A stretch of DNA of 64,000 nt from Mytilus edulis. Its lineage: Eukaryota > Mollusca > Bivalvia > Mytilida > Mytilidae. How positions within the stretch are numbered: position 1 is the first letter of the stretch; each line of letters opens with the position of its first letter. A program made the translations under genes and the position numbers. The DNA is taken from the NCBI RefSeq assembly GCF_963676685.1, contig NC_092350.1, positions 67,768,502 to 67,832,501 of the forward strand, in the 5' to 3' direction. The notes beneath the pieces are model-generated. The model searched no databases. It saw nothing but the letters and a program-made list of their open reading frames with translations, and was not told where the DNA came from. Below are positions 8,792 to 21,136 of this stretch, one piece after another.

Positions 8792-9799
8792 TTAAGCGTT
8801 CAAATTAGAGTCCGGGGTGTCACTTATCGGCTTCATAAGCATACCTGGGATAACTTCCTGCTTGAATCCACCATTCCATGCTGCTTTCTTTTTCCCACCA
8901 CTATCCTCCGCTGTCTCGTCCTGTTCCTCATCACCACTATCACTCCTCATCCTCTTCTTACTGTCTCCGGTCAAGTCCATCACATCGTCCTCCACTACCA
9001 CTTGCTCCTCTCCTACCTCAGGTGATGTCGCCTGGGATTGGTTATCTGTACCATCATCCGCTCCACCGCACTGAGGTTGCGGGAGCCCATTACCATCCTC
9101 CTGGGTAGTCACTGTAGGTGTTGCCGTCTGCACTACTTCTACATCAGGGACCTCAGAGGCTACTGGGTTTAGTCCTGTAACAGCCCCTGCGTAATTGCGC
9201 CGTTGCACTGGGGGCTGTTTTCCTCCGTCTGGACAGGTTGCTCTCTGGTGGCCGAAGGAACCACACTTGAAACACTGTGATCTCCTGCCCAAGACGGTAA
9301 TCAGGACAGGTCTGCCCATAATGGCTGCCCTATATGGAATCCCATGGTACTGATCTTCTGTGACAATCATTTCACCTCTGATGGCCCCAGTCTGCAGACG
9401 CAGTGCTCCGTAGGTCTGGTCTTCATGATCCACAATAACGTTGTTCCCAAGAGACTCAAAGTAATCCTGGACAAGAGACATCTTCATGTGCATTGGGAAC
9501 CAATGCACACGAAACTTTACTTTTCTCTTGTCCAGCCTGTCCATCCGGATCTTCATCCCATCACTCCCATCTAAAGCATCCCCGTGGCCTAAACTTCTAG
9601 GAATCGTCTCATCGCAGAATTTCAAATACCATTCTCGACCATCTCCACACTTATAAATTGCCTGCAGTTGTGTGACATCTAAAATATCAGCGACTTCCTT
9701 CAAGACCCTCTCTCTGGTGTTTATTTTCTTCGTACCGTGAAAAAACCTGACCTTCACCGTTTGCCTCATCGCGTCCCTGTCGTAATGTTGGCTTGTCAT
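8792..9799 (-). CDS. LINE ORF1 (nucleic-acid-binding protein, CCHC knuckle), family 2
   Basis: A 335-aa intact protein starting at a true ATG 63 bp inside the element. An RRM-like N-terminal region (~residues 15-165) is followed by a single zinc knuckle C176-x2-C179-x4-H184-x4-C189. The C-terminal tail is acidic, rich in Asp/Glu/Gln/Val, with a KKRMRSDSGDEE-like basic-acidic patch near residue 280. Expected role: binding element RNA and carrying it to the nucleus. GC content is visibly higher than in ORF2, which is odd within one element but common for LINE ORF1. Confidence 0.88.
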   Translation of the reverse strand: MTSQHYDRDAMRQTVKVRFFHGTKKINTRERVLKEVADILDVTQLQAIYKCGDGREWYLKFCDETIPRSLGHGDALDGSDGMKIRMDRLDKRKVKFRVHWFPMHMKMSLVQDYFESLGNNVIVDHEDQTYGALRLQTGAIRGEMIVTEDQYHGIPYRAAIMGRPVLITVLGRRSQCFKCGSFGHQRATCPDGGKQPPVQRRNYAGAVTGLNPVASEVPDVEVVQTATPTVTTQEDGNGLPQPQCGGADDGTDNQSQATSPEVGEEQVVVEDDVMDLTGDSKKRMRSDSGDEEQDETAEDSGGKKKAAWNGGFKQEVIPGMLMKPISDTPDSNLNA

Positions 9800-9862
9800 C
9801 TCTGGACCGTGGGTAATAGAGCCCCTAGGCGGCTACCCCCACAGTTCGCTTCGATAATTATA
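9800..9862 (-). promoter_or_regulatory. LINE 5' leader
   Basis: Only 63 bp separate the end of the U2 target duplication from ORF1. A leader this short suggests either that the element is transcribed from the host U2 promoter or that it has a very compact internal promoter. It is inserted in U2 sense, 51 nt after the U2 start. Confidence 0.5.
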
Positions 9863-9877
9863 GATAAGAACAGATAC
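9863..9877. repeat. target site duplication, 5' copy
   Basis: Plus-strand GATAAGAACAGATAC; exact partner of 4561-4575. Confidence 0.95.
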
Positions 9878-9913
9878 TACACTTTGATCTTAGCCAAAAG
9901 GCCGAGAAGCGAT
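9863..9913 (-). pseudogene. U2 snRNA split by LINE: 5' part (nt 1-51)
   Basis: U2 nt 1-51 including the branch-recognition GTGTAGTA. Its upstream spacer (9914 on) is type B, whereas the 3' part of the same split gene is type A. The U2 promoter upstream is intact, so this half-gene could drive transcription into the LINE. Confidence 0.95.
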
Positions 9914-10901
9914 ACTCAAATCTTTCCGAGTTTCCAAAGCCTACAAATCCTATTTCTTACTCAAACACGGTGTTTTAATTTTAACCAAAGCTACACAAAT
10001 TTTGCAAATTTATATACAAAAAGCACACGAAACACGAGATCTTGCTTTGCTTCAAATACCTGACAGCATGAAACGATTTCTGCATGACAAAACGGGTGTG
10101 AAAATAAAAAGCGGCTTGTGAAATACGGCAAGTCGCCAGAATATATTTTTAAACGTATAACATACGTATACGTATTTAATCTTAATCGAACGAAATAACA
10201 TGATCATGTTGATTCATCCTAGGTCCGACGAACGCAGTTTTTAAAGCCTAGGAAATTTCATTAATCAGAAAATAAATTCAACGCTTTTTCACAATCAGCA
10301 CGGACTTTTCACTGTCTCGTTTAGTTAACACAAACATAAACAGTTCACCTGTTCTATTTTTTAAAGGAATTGACCGGTACAGCAATTTTTAAATAAATTT
10401 CAGAAGGAGGAAAAAACTTACCGGCCGACTGCAGTTTCCATCGTTTGCCCTCGTTCTGAGGCGACGTCGCTATTAACGATGATTGAAACAGTAGAAGGGG
10501 ACGTAATTCTTTTCCCCGCGTTTTTCCGTAACGCTAAAAATTTATAGAGTTTCTTTTTAGGAACGAGAATACATTAATACACTGACATGTGCTGTTATAA
10601 ATACAAGCAAGCGACAACAAAAATATTACATTACAAGAAAAGAAAAGAACTTTTTAGAGAACAGACATAAAAAAGAAAAAAAAGAAAATGCAACTTATTT
10701 TACATGCACGAGAAGTAGAATGATTTACAACAATGAGTAAAACTATACAATTTACGCAAACTCCTTAAATAAGAAAGATATATAGAAAAAGTACACATGT
10801 AGTGCTCAGTGAAAAGCATTAGAGAATATTTTACTGGGGCTGTTTCGCAGGCTATTGAAGGGAAAGCTATTTTTCTATTTTAATTTTCTCCCCAAACAGG
10901 G

Positions 10902-11092
10902 GGAGTGAGCCGATCCTGGAGGTACTGCAATACCAGGCCAACTCGTGGCAAGAGCGGTGCAAGCACCTAACATCTCACCTAGTTGCAAAAATCAGTTTAA
11001 TATCGAAGTACCCACATGGGGTACGTATCAGATATTAAGCTGATAAGAACAGATACTACACTTTGATCTTAGCCAAAAGGCCGAGAAGCGAT
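10902..11092 (-). ncRNA. U2 spliceosomal snRNA, type B (copy 1)
   Basis: Complete 191-nt U2 with GTGTAGTA at nt 32-39, Sm site at 101-107 and U at nt 112, which defines type B. The spacer upstream is a full type B unit. Confidence 0.97.
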
Positions 11093-12080
11093 ACTCAAAT
11101 CTTTCCGAGTTTCCAAAGCCTACAAATCCTATTTCTTACTCAAACACGGTGTTTTAATTTTAACCAAAGCTACACAAATTTTGCAAATTTATATACAAAA
11201 AGCACACGAAACACGAGATCTTGCTTTGCTTCAAATACCTGACAGCATGAAACGATTTCTGCATGACAAAACGGGTGTGAAAATAAAAAGCGGCTTGTGA
11301 AATACGGCAAGTCGCCAGAATATATTTTTAAACGTATAACATACGTATACGTATTTAATCTTAATCGAACGAAATAACATGATCATGTTGATTCATCCTA
11401 GGTCCGACGAACGCAGTTTTTAAAGCCTAGGAAATTTCATTAATCAGAAAATAAATTCAACGCTTTTTCACAATCAGCACGGACTTTTCACTGTCTCGTT
11501 TAGTTAACACAAACATAAACAGTTCACCTGTTCTATTTTTTAAAGGAATTGACCGGTACAGCAATTTTTAAATAAATTTCAGAAGGAGGAAAAAACTTAC
11601 CGGCCGACTGCAGTTTCCATCGTTTGCCCTCGTTCTGAGGCGACGTCGCTATTAACGATGATTGAAACAGTAGAAGGGGACGTAATTCTTTTCCCCGCGT
11701 TTTTCCGTAACGCTAAAAATTTATAGAGTTTCTTTTTAGGAACGAGAATACATTAATACACTGACATGTGCTGTTATAAATACAAGCAAGCGACAACAAA
11801 AATATTACATTACAAGAAAAGAAAAGAACTTTTTAGAGAACAGACATAAAAAAGAAAAAAAAGAAAATGCAACTTATTTTACATGCACGAGAAGTAGAAT
11901 GATTTACAACAATGAGTAAAACTATACAATTTACGCAAACTCCTTAAATAAGAAAGATATATAGAAAAAGTACACATGTAGTGCTCAGTGAAAAGCATTA
12001 GAGAATATTTTACTGGGGCTGTTTCGCAGGCTATTGAAGGGAAAGCTATTTTTCTATTTTAATTTTCTCCCCAAACAGGG

Positions 12081-12271
12081 GGAGTGAGCCGATCCTGGAG
12101 GTACTGCAATACCAGGCCAACTCGTGGCAAGAGCGGTGCAAGCACCTAACATCTCACCTAGTTGCAAAAATCAGTTTAATATCGAAGTACCCACATGGGG
12201 TACGTATCAGATATTAAGCTGATAAGAACAGATACTACACTTTGATCTTAGCCAAAAGGCCGAGAAGCGAT
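12081..12271 (-). ncRNA. U2 spliceosomal snRNA, type B (copy 2)
   Basis: Identical to copy 1, with a full spacer upstream. Confidence 0.97.
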
Positions 12272-13259
12272 ACTCAAATCTTTCCGAGTTTCCAAAGCCT
12301 ACAAATCCTATTTCTTACTCAAACACGGTGTTTTAATTTTAACCAAAGCTACACAAATTTTGCAAATTTATATACAAAAAGCACACGAAACACGAGATCT
12401 TGCTTTGCTTCAAATACCTGACAGCATGAAACGATTTCTGCATGACAAAACGGGTGTGAAAATAAAAAGCGGCTTGTGAAATACGGCAAGTCGCCAGAAT
12501 ATATTTTTAAACGTATAACATACGTATACGTATTTAATCTTAATCGAACGAAATAACATGATCATGTTGATTCATCCTAGGTCCGACGAACGCAGTTTTT
12601 AAAGCCTAGGAAATTTCATTAATCAGAAAATAAATTCAACGCTTTTTCACAATCAGCACGGACTTTTCACTGTCTCGTTTAGTTAACACAAACATAAACA
12701 GTTCACCTGTTCTATTTTTTAAAGGAATTGACCGGTACAGCAATTTTTAAATAAATTTCAGAAGGAGGAAAAAACTTACCGGCCGACTGCAGTTTCCATC
12801 GTTTGCCCTCGTTCTGAGGCGACGTCGCTATTAACGATGATTGAAACAGTAGAAGGGGACGTAATTCTTTTCCCCGCGTTTTTCCGTAACGCTAAAAATT
12901 TATAGAGTTTCTTTTTAGGAACGAGAATACATTAATACACTGACATGTGCTGTTATAAATACAAGCAAGCGACAACAAAAATATTACATTACAAGAAAAG
13001 AAAAGAACTTTTTAGAGAACAGACATAAAAAAGAAAAAAAAGAAAATGCAACTTATTTTACATGCACGAGAAGTAGAATGATTTACAACAATGAGTAAAA
13101 CTATACAATTTACGCAAACTCCTTAAATAAGAAAGATATATAGAAAAAGTACACATGTAGTGCTCAGTGAAAAGCATTAGAGAATATTTTACTGGGGCTG
13201 TTTCGCAGGCTATTGAAGGGAAAGCTATTTTTCTATTTTAATTTTCTCCCCAAACAGGG

Positions 13260-13450
13260 GGAGTGAGCCGATCCTGGAGGTACTGCAATACCAGGCCAAC
13301 TCGTGGCAAGAGCGGTGCAAGCACCTAACATCTCACCTAGTTGCAAAAATCAGTTTAATATCGAAGTACCCACATGGGGTACGTATCAGATATTAAGCTG
13401 ATAAGAACAGATACTACACTTTGATCTTAGCCAAAAGGCCGAGAAGCGAT
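13260..13450 (-). ncRNA. U2 spliceosomal snRNA, type B (copy 3)
   Basis: Identical to copy 1, with a full spacer upstream. Confidence 0.97.
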
Positions 13451-14438
13451 ACTCAAATCTTTCCGAGTTTCCAAAGCCTACAAATCCTATTTCTTACTCA
13501 AACACGGTGTTTTAATTTTAACCAAAGCTACACAAATTTTGCAAATTTATATACAAAAAGCACACGAAACACGAGATCTTGCTTTGCTTCAAATACCTGA
13601 CAGCATGAAACGATTTCTGCATGACAAAACGGGTGTGAAAATAAAAAGCGGCTTGTGAAATACGGCAAGTCGCCAGAATATATTTTTAAACGTATAACAT
13701 ACGTATACGTATTTAATCTTAATCGAACGAAATAACATGATCATGTTGATTCATCCTAGGTCCGACGAACGCAGTTTTTAAAGCCTAGGAAATTTCATTA
13801 ATCAGAAAATAAATTCAACGCTTTTTCACAATCAGCACGGACTTTTCACTGTCTCGTTTAGTTAACACAAACATAAACAGTTCACCTGTTCTATTTTTTA
13901 AAGGAATTGACCGGTACAGCAATTTTTAAATAAATTTCAGAAGGAGGAAAAAACTTACCGGCCGACTGCAGTTTCCATCGTTTGCCCTCGTTCTGAGGCG
14001 ACGTCGCTATTAACGATGATTGAAACAGTAGAAGGGGACGTAATTCTTTTCCCCGCGTTTTTCCGTAACGCTAAAAATTTATAGAGTTTCTTTTTAGGAA
14101 CGAGAATACATTAATACACTGACATGTGCTGTTATAAATACAAGCAAGCGACAACAAAAATATTACATTACAAGAAAAGAAAAGAACTTTTTAGAGAACA
14201 GACATAAAAAAGAAAAAAAAGAAAATGCAACTTATTTTACATGCACGAGAAGTAGAATGATTTACAACAATGAGTAAAACTATACAATTTACGCAAACTC
14301 CTTAAATAAGAAAGATATATAGAAAAAGTACACATGTAGTGCTCAGTGAAAAGCATTAGAGAATATTTTACTGGGGCTGTTTCGCAGGCTATTGAAGGGA
14401 AAGCTATTTTTCTATTTTAATTTTCTCCCCAAACAGGG

Positions 14439-14629
14439 GGAGTGAGCCGATCCTGGAGGTACTGCAATACCAGGCCAACTCGTGGCAAGAGCGGTGCAAG
14501 CACCTAACATCTCACCTAGTTGCAAAAATCAGTTTAATATCGAAGTACCCACATGGGGTACGTATCAGATATTAAGCTGATAAGAACAGATACTACACTT
14601 TGATCTTAGCCAAAAGGCCGAGAAGCGAT
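14439..14629 (-). ncRNA. U2 spliceosomal snRNA, type B (copy 4)
   Basis: Identical to copy 1. The spacer upstream of it has one extra A in 'gaaaaaagtac' near 15506. Confidence 0.97.
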
Positions 14630-15618
14630 ACTCAAATCTTTCCGAGTTTCCAAAGCCTACAAATCCTATTTCTTACTCAAACACGGTGTTTTAATTTTAA
14701 CCAAAGCTACACAAATTTTGCAAATTTATATACAAAAAGCACACGAAACACGAGATCTTGCTTTGCTTCAAATACCTGACAGCATGAAACGATTTCTGCA
14801 TGACAAAACGGGTGTGAAAATAAAAAGCGGCTTGTGAAATACGGCAAGTCGCCAGAATATATTTTTAAACGTATAACATACGTATACGTATTTAATCTTA
14901 ATCGAACGAAATAACATGATCATGTTGATTCATCCTAGGTCCGACGAACGCAGTTTTTAAAGCCTAGGAAATTTCATTAATCAGAAAATAAATTCAACGC
15001 TTTTTCACAATCAGCACGGACTTTTCACTGTCTCGTTTAGTTAACACAAACATAAACAGTTCACCTGTTCTATTTTTTAAAGGAATTGACCGGTACAGCA
15101 ATTTTTAAATAAATTTCAGAAGGAGGAAAAAACTTACCGGCCGACTGCAGTTTCCATCGTTTGCCCTCGTTCTGAGGCGACGTCGCTATTAACGATGATT
15201 GAAACAGTAGAAGGGGACGTAATTCTTTTCCCCGCGTTTTTCCGTAACGCTAAAAATTTATAGAGTTTCTTTTTAGGAACGAGAATACATTAATACACTG
15301 ACATGTGCTGTTATAAATACAAGCAAGCGACAACAAAAATATTACATTACAAGAAAAGAAAAGAACTTTTTAGAGAACAGACATAAAAAAGAAAAAAAAG
15401 AAAATGCAACTTATTTTACATGCACGAGAAGTAGAATGATTTACAACAATGAGTAAAACTATACAATTTACGCAAACTCCTTAAATAAGAAAGATATATA
15501 GAAAAAAGTACACATGTAGTGCTCAGTGAAAAGCATTAGAGAATATTTTACTGGGGCTGTTTCGCAGGCTATTGAAGGGAAAGCTATTTTTCTATTTTAA
15601 TTTTCTCCCCAAACAGGG

Positions 15619-15809
15619 GGAGTGAGCCGATCCTGGAGGTACTGCAATACCAGGCCAACTCGTGGCAAGAGCGGTGCAAGCACCTAACATCTCACCTAGT
15701 TGCAAAAATCAGTTTAATATCGAAGTACCCACATGGGGTACGTATCAGATATTAAGCTGATAAGAACAGATACTACACTTTGATCTTAGCCAAAAGGCCG
15801 AGAAGCGAT
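15619..15809 (-). ncRNA. U2 spliceosomal snRNA, type B (copy 5)
   Basis: Gene identical to copy 1. Its promoter is lost from view because the assembly gap begins 39 bp upstream of the U2 start. Confidence 0.96.
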
Positions 15810-15847
15810 ACTCAAATCTTTCCGAGTTTCCAAAGCCTACAAATCCT

Positions 15848-16047
15848 NNNNNNNNNNNNNNNNNNNNNNNNNNNNNNNNNNNNNNNNNNNNNNNNNNNNN
15901 NNNNNNNNNNNNNNNNNNNNNNNNNNNNNNNNNNNNNNNNNNNNNNNNNNNNNNNNNNNNNNNNNNNNNNNNNNNNNNNNNNNNNNNNNNNNNNNNNNNN
16001 NNNNNNNNNNNNNNNNNNNNNNNNNNNNNNNNNNNNNNNNNNNNNNN
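15848..16047. other. assembly gap (200 N)
   Basis: Exactly 200 N, a typical placeholder length. The flanking U2 starts are 612 bp apart instead of 1179 bp, so at least about 767 bp are missing here. The true gap could be that plus any whole number of 1179-bp units. The sequence on both sides is type B. Confidence 0.95.
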
Positions 16048-16230
16048 AATGATTTACAACAATGAGTAAAACTATACAATTTACGCAAACTCCTTAAATA
16101 AGAAAGATATATAGAAAAAGTACACATGTAGTGCTCAGTGAAAAGCATTAGAGAATATTTTACTGGGGCTGTTTCGCAGGCTATTGAAGGGAAAGCTATT
16201 TTTCTATTTTAATTTTCTCCCCAAACAGGG

Positions 16231-16421
16231 GGAGTGAGCCGATCCTGGAGGTACTGCAATACCAGGCCAACTCGTGGCAAGAGCGGTGCAAGCACCTAAC
16301 ATCTCACCTAGTTGCAAAAATCAGTTTAATATCGAAGTACCCACATGGGGTACGTATCAGATATTAAGCTGATAAGAACAGATACTACACTTTGATCTTA
16401 GCCAAAAGGCCGAGAAGCGAT
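16231..16421 (-). ncRNA. U2 spliceosomal snRNA, type B (copy 6)
   Basis: First complete gene right of the gap; identical to copy 1. Confidence 0.97.
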
Positions 16422-17409
16422 ACTCAAATCTTTCCGAGTTTCCAAAGCCTACAAATCCTATTTCTTACTCAAACACGGTGTTTTAATTTTAACCAAAGCT
16501 ACACAAATTTTGCAAATTTATATACAAAAAGCACACGAAACACGAGATCTTGCTTTGCTTCAAATACCTGACAGCATGAAACGATTTCTGCATGACAAAA
16601 CGGGTGTGAAAATAAAAAGCGGCTTGTGAAATACGGCAAGTCGCCAGAATATATTTTTAAACGTATAACATACGTATACGTATTTAATCTTAATCGAACG
16701 AAATAACATGATCATGTTGATTCATCCTAGGTCCGACGAACGCAGTTTTTAAAGCCTAGGAAATTTCATTAATCAGAAAATAAATTCAACGCTTTTTCAC
16801 AATCAGCACGGACTTTTCACTGTCTCGTTTAGTTAACACAAACATAAACAGTTCACCTGTTCTATTTTTTAAAGGAATTGACCGGTACAGCAATTTTTAA
16901 ATAAATTTCAGAAGGAGGAAAAAACTTACCGGCCGACTGCAGTTTCCATCGTTTGCCCTCGTTCTGAGGCGACGTCGCTATTAACGATGATTGAAACAGT
17001 AGAAGGGGACGTAATTCTTTTCCCCGCGTTTTTCCGTAACGCTAAAAATTTATAGAGTTTCTTTTTAGGAACGAGAATACATTAATACACTGACATGTGC
17101 TGTTATAAATACAAGCAAGCGACAACAAAAATATTACATTACAAGAAAAGAAAAGAACTTTTTAGAGAACAGACATAAAAAAGAAAAAAAAGAAAATGCA
17201 ACTTATTTTACATGCACGAGAAGTAGAATGATTTACAACAATGAGTAAAACTATACAATTTACGCAAACTCCTTAAATAAGAAAGATATATAGAAAAAGT
17301 ACACATGTAGTGCTCAGTGAAAAGCATTAGAGAATATTTTACTGGGGCTGTTTCGCAGGCTATTGAAGGGAAAGCTATTTTTCTATTTTAATTTTCTCCC
17401 CAAACAGGG

Positions 17410-17600
17410 GGAGTGAGCCGATCCTGGAGGTACTGCAATACCAGGCCAACTCGTGGCAAGAGCGGTGCAAGCACCTAACATCTCACCTAGTTGCAAAAAT
17501 CAGTTTAATATCGAAGTACCCACATGGGGTACGTATCAGATATTAAGCTGATAAGAACAGATACTACACTTTGATCTTAGCCAAAAGGCCGAGAAGCGAT
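17410..17600 (-). ncRNA. U2 spliceosomal snRNA, type B (copy 7)
   Basis: Identical to copy 1, with a full spacer upstream. Confidence 0.97.
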
Positions 17601-18588
17601 ACTCAAATCTTTCCGAGTTTCCAAAGCCTACAAATCCTATTTCTTACTCAAACACGGTGTTTTAATTTTAACCAAAGCTACACAAATTTTGCAAATTTAT
17701 ATACAAAAAGCACACGAAACACGAGATCTTGCTTTGCTTCAAATACCTGACAGCATGAAACGATTTCTGCATGACAAAACGGGTGTGAAAATAAAAAGCG
17801 GCTTGTGAAATACGGCAAGTCGCCAGAATATATTTTTAAACGTATAACATACGTATACGTATTTAATCTTAATCGAACGAAATAACATGATCATGTTGAT
17901 TCATCCTAGGTCCGACGAACGCAGTTTTTAAAGCCTAGGAAATTTCATTAATCAGAAAATAAATTCAACGCTTTTTCACAATCAGCACGGACTTTTCACT
18001 GTCTCGTTTAGTTAACACAAACATAAACAGTTCACCTGTTCTATTTTTTAAAGGAATTGACCGGTACAGCAATTTTTAAATAAATTTCAGAAGGAGGAAA
18101 AAACTTACCGGCCGACTGCAGTTTCCATCGTTTGCCCTCGTTCTGAGGCGACGTCGCTATTAACGATGATTGAAACAGTAGAAGGGGACGTAATTCTTTT
18201 CCCCGCGTTTTTCCGTAACGCTAAAAATTTATAGAGTTTCTTTTTAGGAACGAGAATACATTAATACACTGACATGTGCTGTTATAAATACAAGCAAGCG
18301 ACAACAAAAATATTACATTACAAGAAAAGAAAAGAACTTTTTAGAGAACAGACATAAAAAAGAAAAAAAAGAAAATGCAACTTATTTTACATGCACGAGA
18401 AGTAGAATGATTTACAACAATGAGTAAAACTATACAATTTACGCAAACTCCTTAAATAAGAAAGATATATAGAAAAAGTACACATGTAGTGCTCAGTGAA
18501 AAGCATTAGAGAATATTTTACTGGGGCTGTTTCGCAGGCTATTGAAGGGAAAGCTATTTTTCTATTTTAATTTTCTCCCCAAACAGGG

Positions 18589-18779
18589 GGAGTGAGCCGA
18601 TCCTGGAGGTACTGCAATACCAGGCCAACTCGTGGCAAGAGCGGTGCAAGCACCTAACATCTCACCTAGTTGCAAAAATCAGTTTAATATCGAAGTACCC
18701 ACATGGGGTACGTATCAGATATTAAGCTGATAAGAACAGATACTACACTTTGATCTTAGCCAAAAGGCCGAGAAGCGAT
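18589..18779 (-). ncRNA. U2 spliceosomal snRNA, type B (copy 8)
   Basis: Identical to copy 1. Its upstream spacer lacks one G ('gaccgtacag' near 19242). Confidence 0.97.
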
Positions 18780-19766
18780 ACTCAAATCTTTCCGAGTTTC
18801 CAAAGCCTACAAATCCTATTTCTTACTCAAACACGGTGTTTTAATTTTAACCAAAGCTACACAAATTTTGCAAATTTATATACAAAAAGCACACGAAACA
18901 CGAGATCTTGCTTTGCTTCAAATACCTGACAGCATGAAACGATTTCTGCATGACAAAACGGGTGTGAAAATAAAAAGCGGCTTGTGAAATACGGCAAGTC
19001 GCCAGAATATATTTTTAAACGTATAACATACGTATACGTATTTAATCTTAATCGAACGAAATAACATGATCATGTTGATTCATCCTAGGTCCGACGAACG
19101 CAGTTTTTAAAGCCTAGGAAATTTCATTAATCAGAAAATAAATTCAACGCTTTTTCACAATCAGCACGGACTTTTCACTGTCTCGTTTAGTTAACACAAA
19201 CATAAACAGTTCACCTGTTCTATTTTTTAAAGGAATTGACCGTACAGCAATTTTTAAATAAATTTCAGAAGGAGGAAAAAACTTACCGGCCGACTGCAGT
19301 TTCCATCGTTTGCCCTCGTTCTGAGGCGACGTCGCTATTAACGATGATTGAAACAGTAGAAGGGGACGTAATTCTTTTCCCCGCGTTTTTCCGTAACGCT
19401 AAAAATTTATAGAGTTTCTTTTTAGGAACGAGAATACATTAATACACTGACATGTGCTGTTATAAATACAAGCAAGCGACAACAAAAATATTACATTACA
19501 AGAAAAGAAAAGAACTTTTTAGAGAACAGACATAAAAAAGAAAAAAAAGAAAATGCAACTTATTTTACATGCACGAGAAGTAGAATGATTTACAACAATG
19601 AGTAAAACTATACAATTTACGCAAACTCCTTAAATAAGAAAGATATATAGAAAAAGTACACATGTAGTGCTCAGTGAAAAGCATTAGAGAATATTTTACT
19701 GGGGCTGTTTCGCAGGCTATTGAAGGGAAAGCTATTTTTCTATTTTAATTTTCTCCCCAAACAGGG

Positions 19767-19957
19767 GGAGTGAGCCGATCCTGGAGGTACTGCAATACCA
19801 GGCCAACTCGTGGCAAGAGCGGTGCAAGCACCTAACATCTCACCTAGTTGCAAAAATCAGTTTAATATCGAAGTACCCACATGGGGTACGTATCAGATAT
19901 TAAGCTGATAAGAACAGATACTACACTTTGATCTTAGCCAAAAGGCCGAGAAGCGAT
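19767..19957 (-). ncRNA. U2 spliceosomal snRNA, type B (copy 9)
   Basis: Identical to copy 1, with a full spacer upstream. Confidence 0.97.
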
Positions 19958-20945
19958 ACTCAAATCTTTCCGAGTTTCCAAAGCCTACAAATCCTATTTC
20001 TTACTCAAACACGGTGTTTTAATTTTAACCAAAGCTACACAAATTTTGCAAATTTATATACAAAAAGCACACGAAACACGAGATCTTGCTTTGCTTCAAA
20101 TACCTGACAGCATGAAACGATTTCTGCATGACAAAACGGGTGTGAAAATAAAAAGCGGCTTGTGAAATACGGCAAGTCGCCAGAATATATTTTTAAACGT
20201 ATAACATACGTATACGTATTTAATCTTAATCGAACGAAATAACATGATCATGTTGATTCATCCTAGGTCCGACGAACGCAGTTTTTAAAGCCTAGGAAAT
20301 TTCATTAATCAGAAAATAAATTCAACGCTTTTTCACAATCAGCACGGACTTTTCACTGTCTCGTTTAGTTAACACAAACATAAACAGTTCACCTGTTCTA
20401 TTTTTTAAAGGAATTGACCGGTACAGCAATTTTTAAATAAATTTCAGAAGGAGGAAAAAACTTACCGGCCGACTGCAGTTTCCATCGTTTGCCCTCGTTC
20501 TGAGGCGACGTCGCTATTAACGATGATTGAAACAGTAGAAGGGGACGTAATTCTTTTCCCCGCGTTTTTCCGTAACGCTAAAAATTTATAGAGTTTCTTT
20601 TTAGGAACGAGAATACATTAATACACTGACATGTGCTGTTATAAATACAAGCAAGCGACAACAAAAATATTACATTACAAGAAAAGAAAAGAACTTTTTA
20701 GAGAACAGACATAAAAAAGAAAAAAAAGAAAATGCAACTTATTTTACATGCACGAGAAGTAGAATGATTTACAACAATGAGTAAAACTATACAATTTACG
20801 CAAACTCCTTAAATAAGAAAGATATATAGAAAAAGTACACATGTAGTGCTCAGTGAAAAGCATTAGAGAATATTTTACTGGGGCTGTTTCGCAGGCTATT
20901 GAAGGGAAAGCTATTTTTCTATTTTAATTTTCTCCCCAAACAGGG

Positions 20946-21136
20946 GGAGTGAGCCGATCCTGGAGGTACTGCAATACCAGGCCAACTCGTGGCAAGAGCG
21001 GTGCAAGCACCTAACATCTCACCTAGTTGCAAAAATCAGTTTAATATCGAAGTACCCACATGGGGTACGTATCAGATATTAAGCTGATAAGAACAGATAC
21101 TACACTTTGATCTTAGCCAAAAGGCCGAGAAGCGAT
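20946..21136 (-). ncRNA. U2 spliceosomal snRNA, type B (copy 10)
   Basis: Identical to copy 1, with a full spacer upstream. Confidence 0.97.

Larger units (their letters stand above)
4576..9862 (-). mobile_element. full-length U2-specific Tx1-clade (Keno-like) LINE, family 2
   Basis: A 5287-bp non-LTR retrotransposon in the sense orientation of U2. Order on the minus strand: 63-bp leader, ORF1 (CCHC), 478-bp AT-rich spacer, ORF2 (APE endonuclease, reverse transcriptase, C-terminal zinc motif), 270-bp 3' region ending in a 10-A tail. It is flanked by a perfect 15-bp duplication of U2 nt 37-51. Completeness, the clean tail and the perfect duplication point to a recent insertion. One in-frame TAA in ORF2 (5317-5319) is the only lesion seen. 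Known U2-targeting LINEs include Keno (Tx1 clade) and Utopia; the APE plus two-ORF layout fits Keno better, but clade placement needs a tree. Confidence 0.93.

Noticed and set aside
8322-8792. 156-codon hydrophobic frame between LINE ORF1 and ORF2
   Set aside because: Composition is that of translated AT-rich DNA, with no motif, and it is out of frame with ORF2.
9737-10063. Plus-strand ORF across the LINE leader and U2
   Set aside because: Antisense to LINE ORF1 and U2; a shadow.
10425-10520. A U1 or U4 snRNA gene in the U2 spacer
   Set aside because: Only short matches (ACTTACC, GAGGCG, ATTGAAA); no Sm site or overall alignment in order.
15780-16148. ORFs spanning the N gap
   Set aside because: They exist only because N codons contain no stops.
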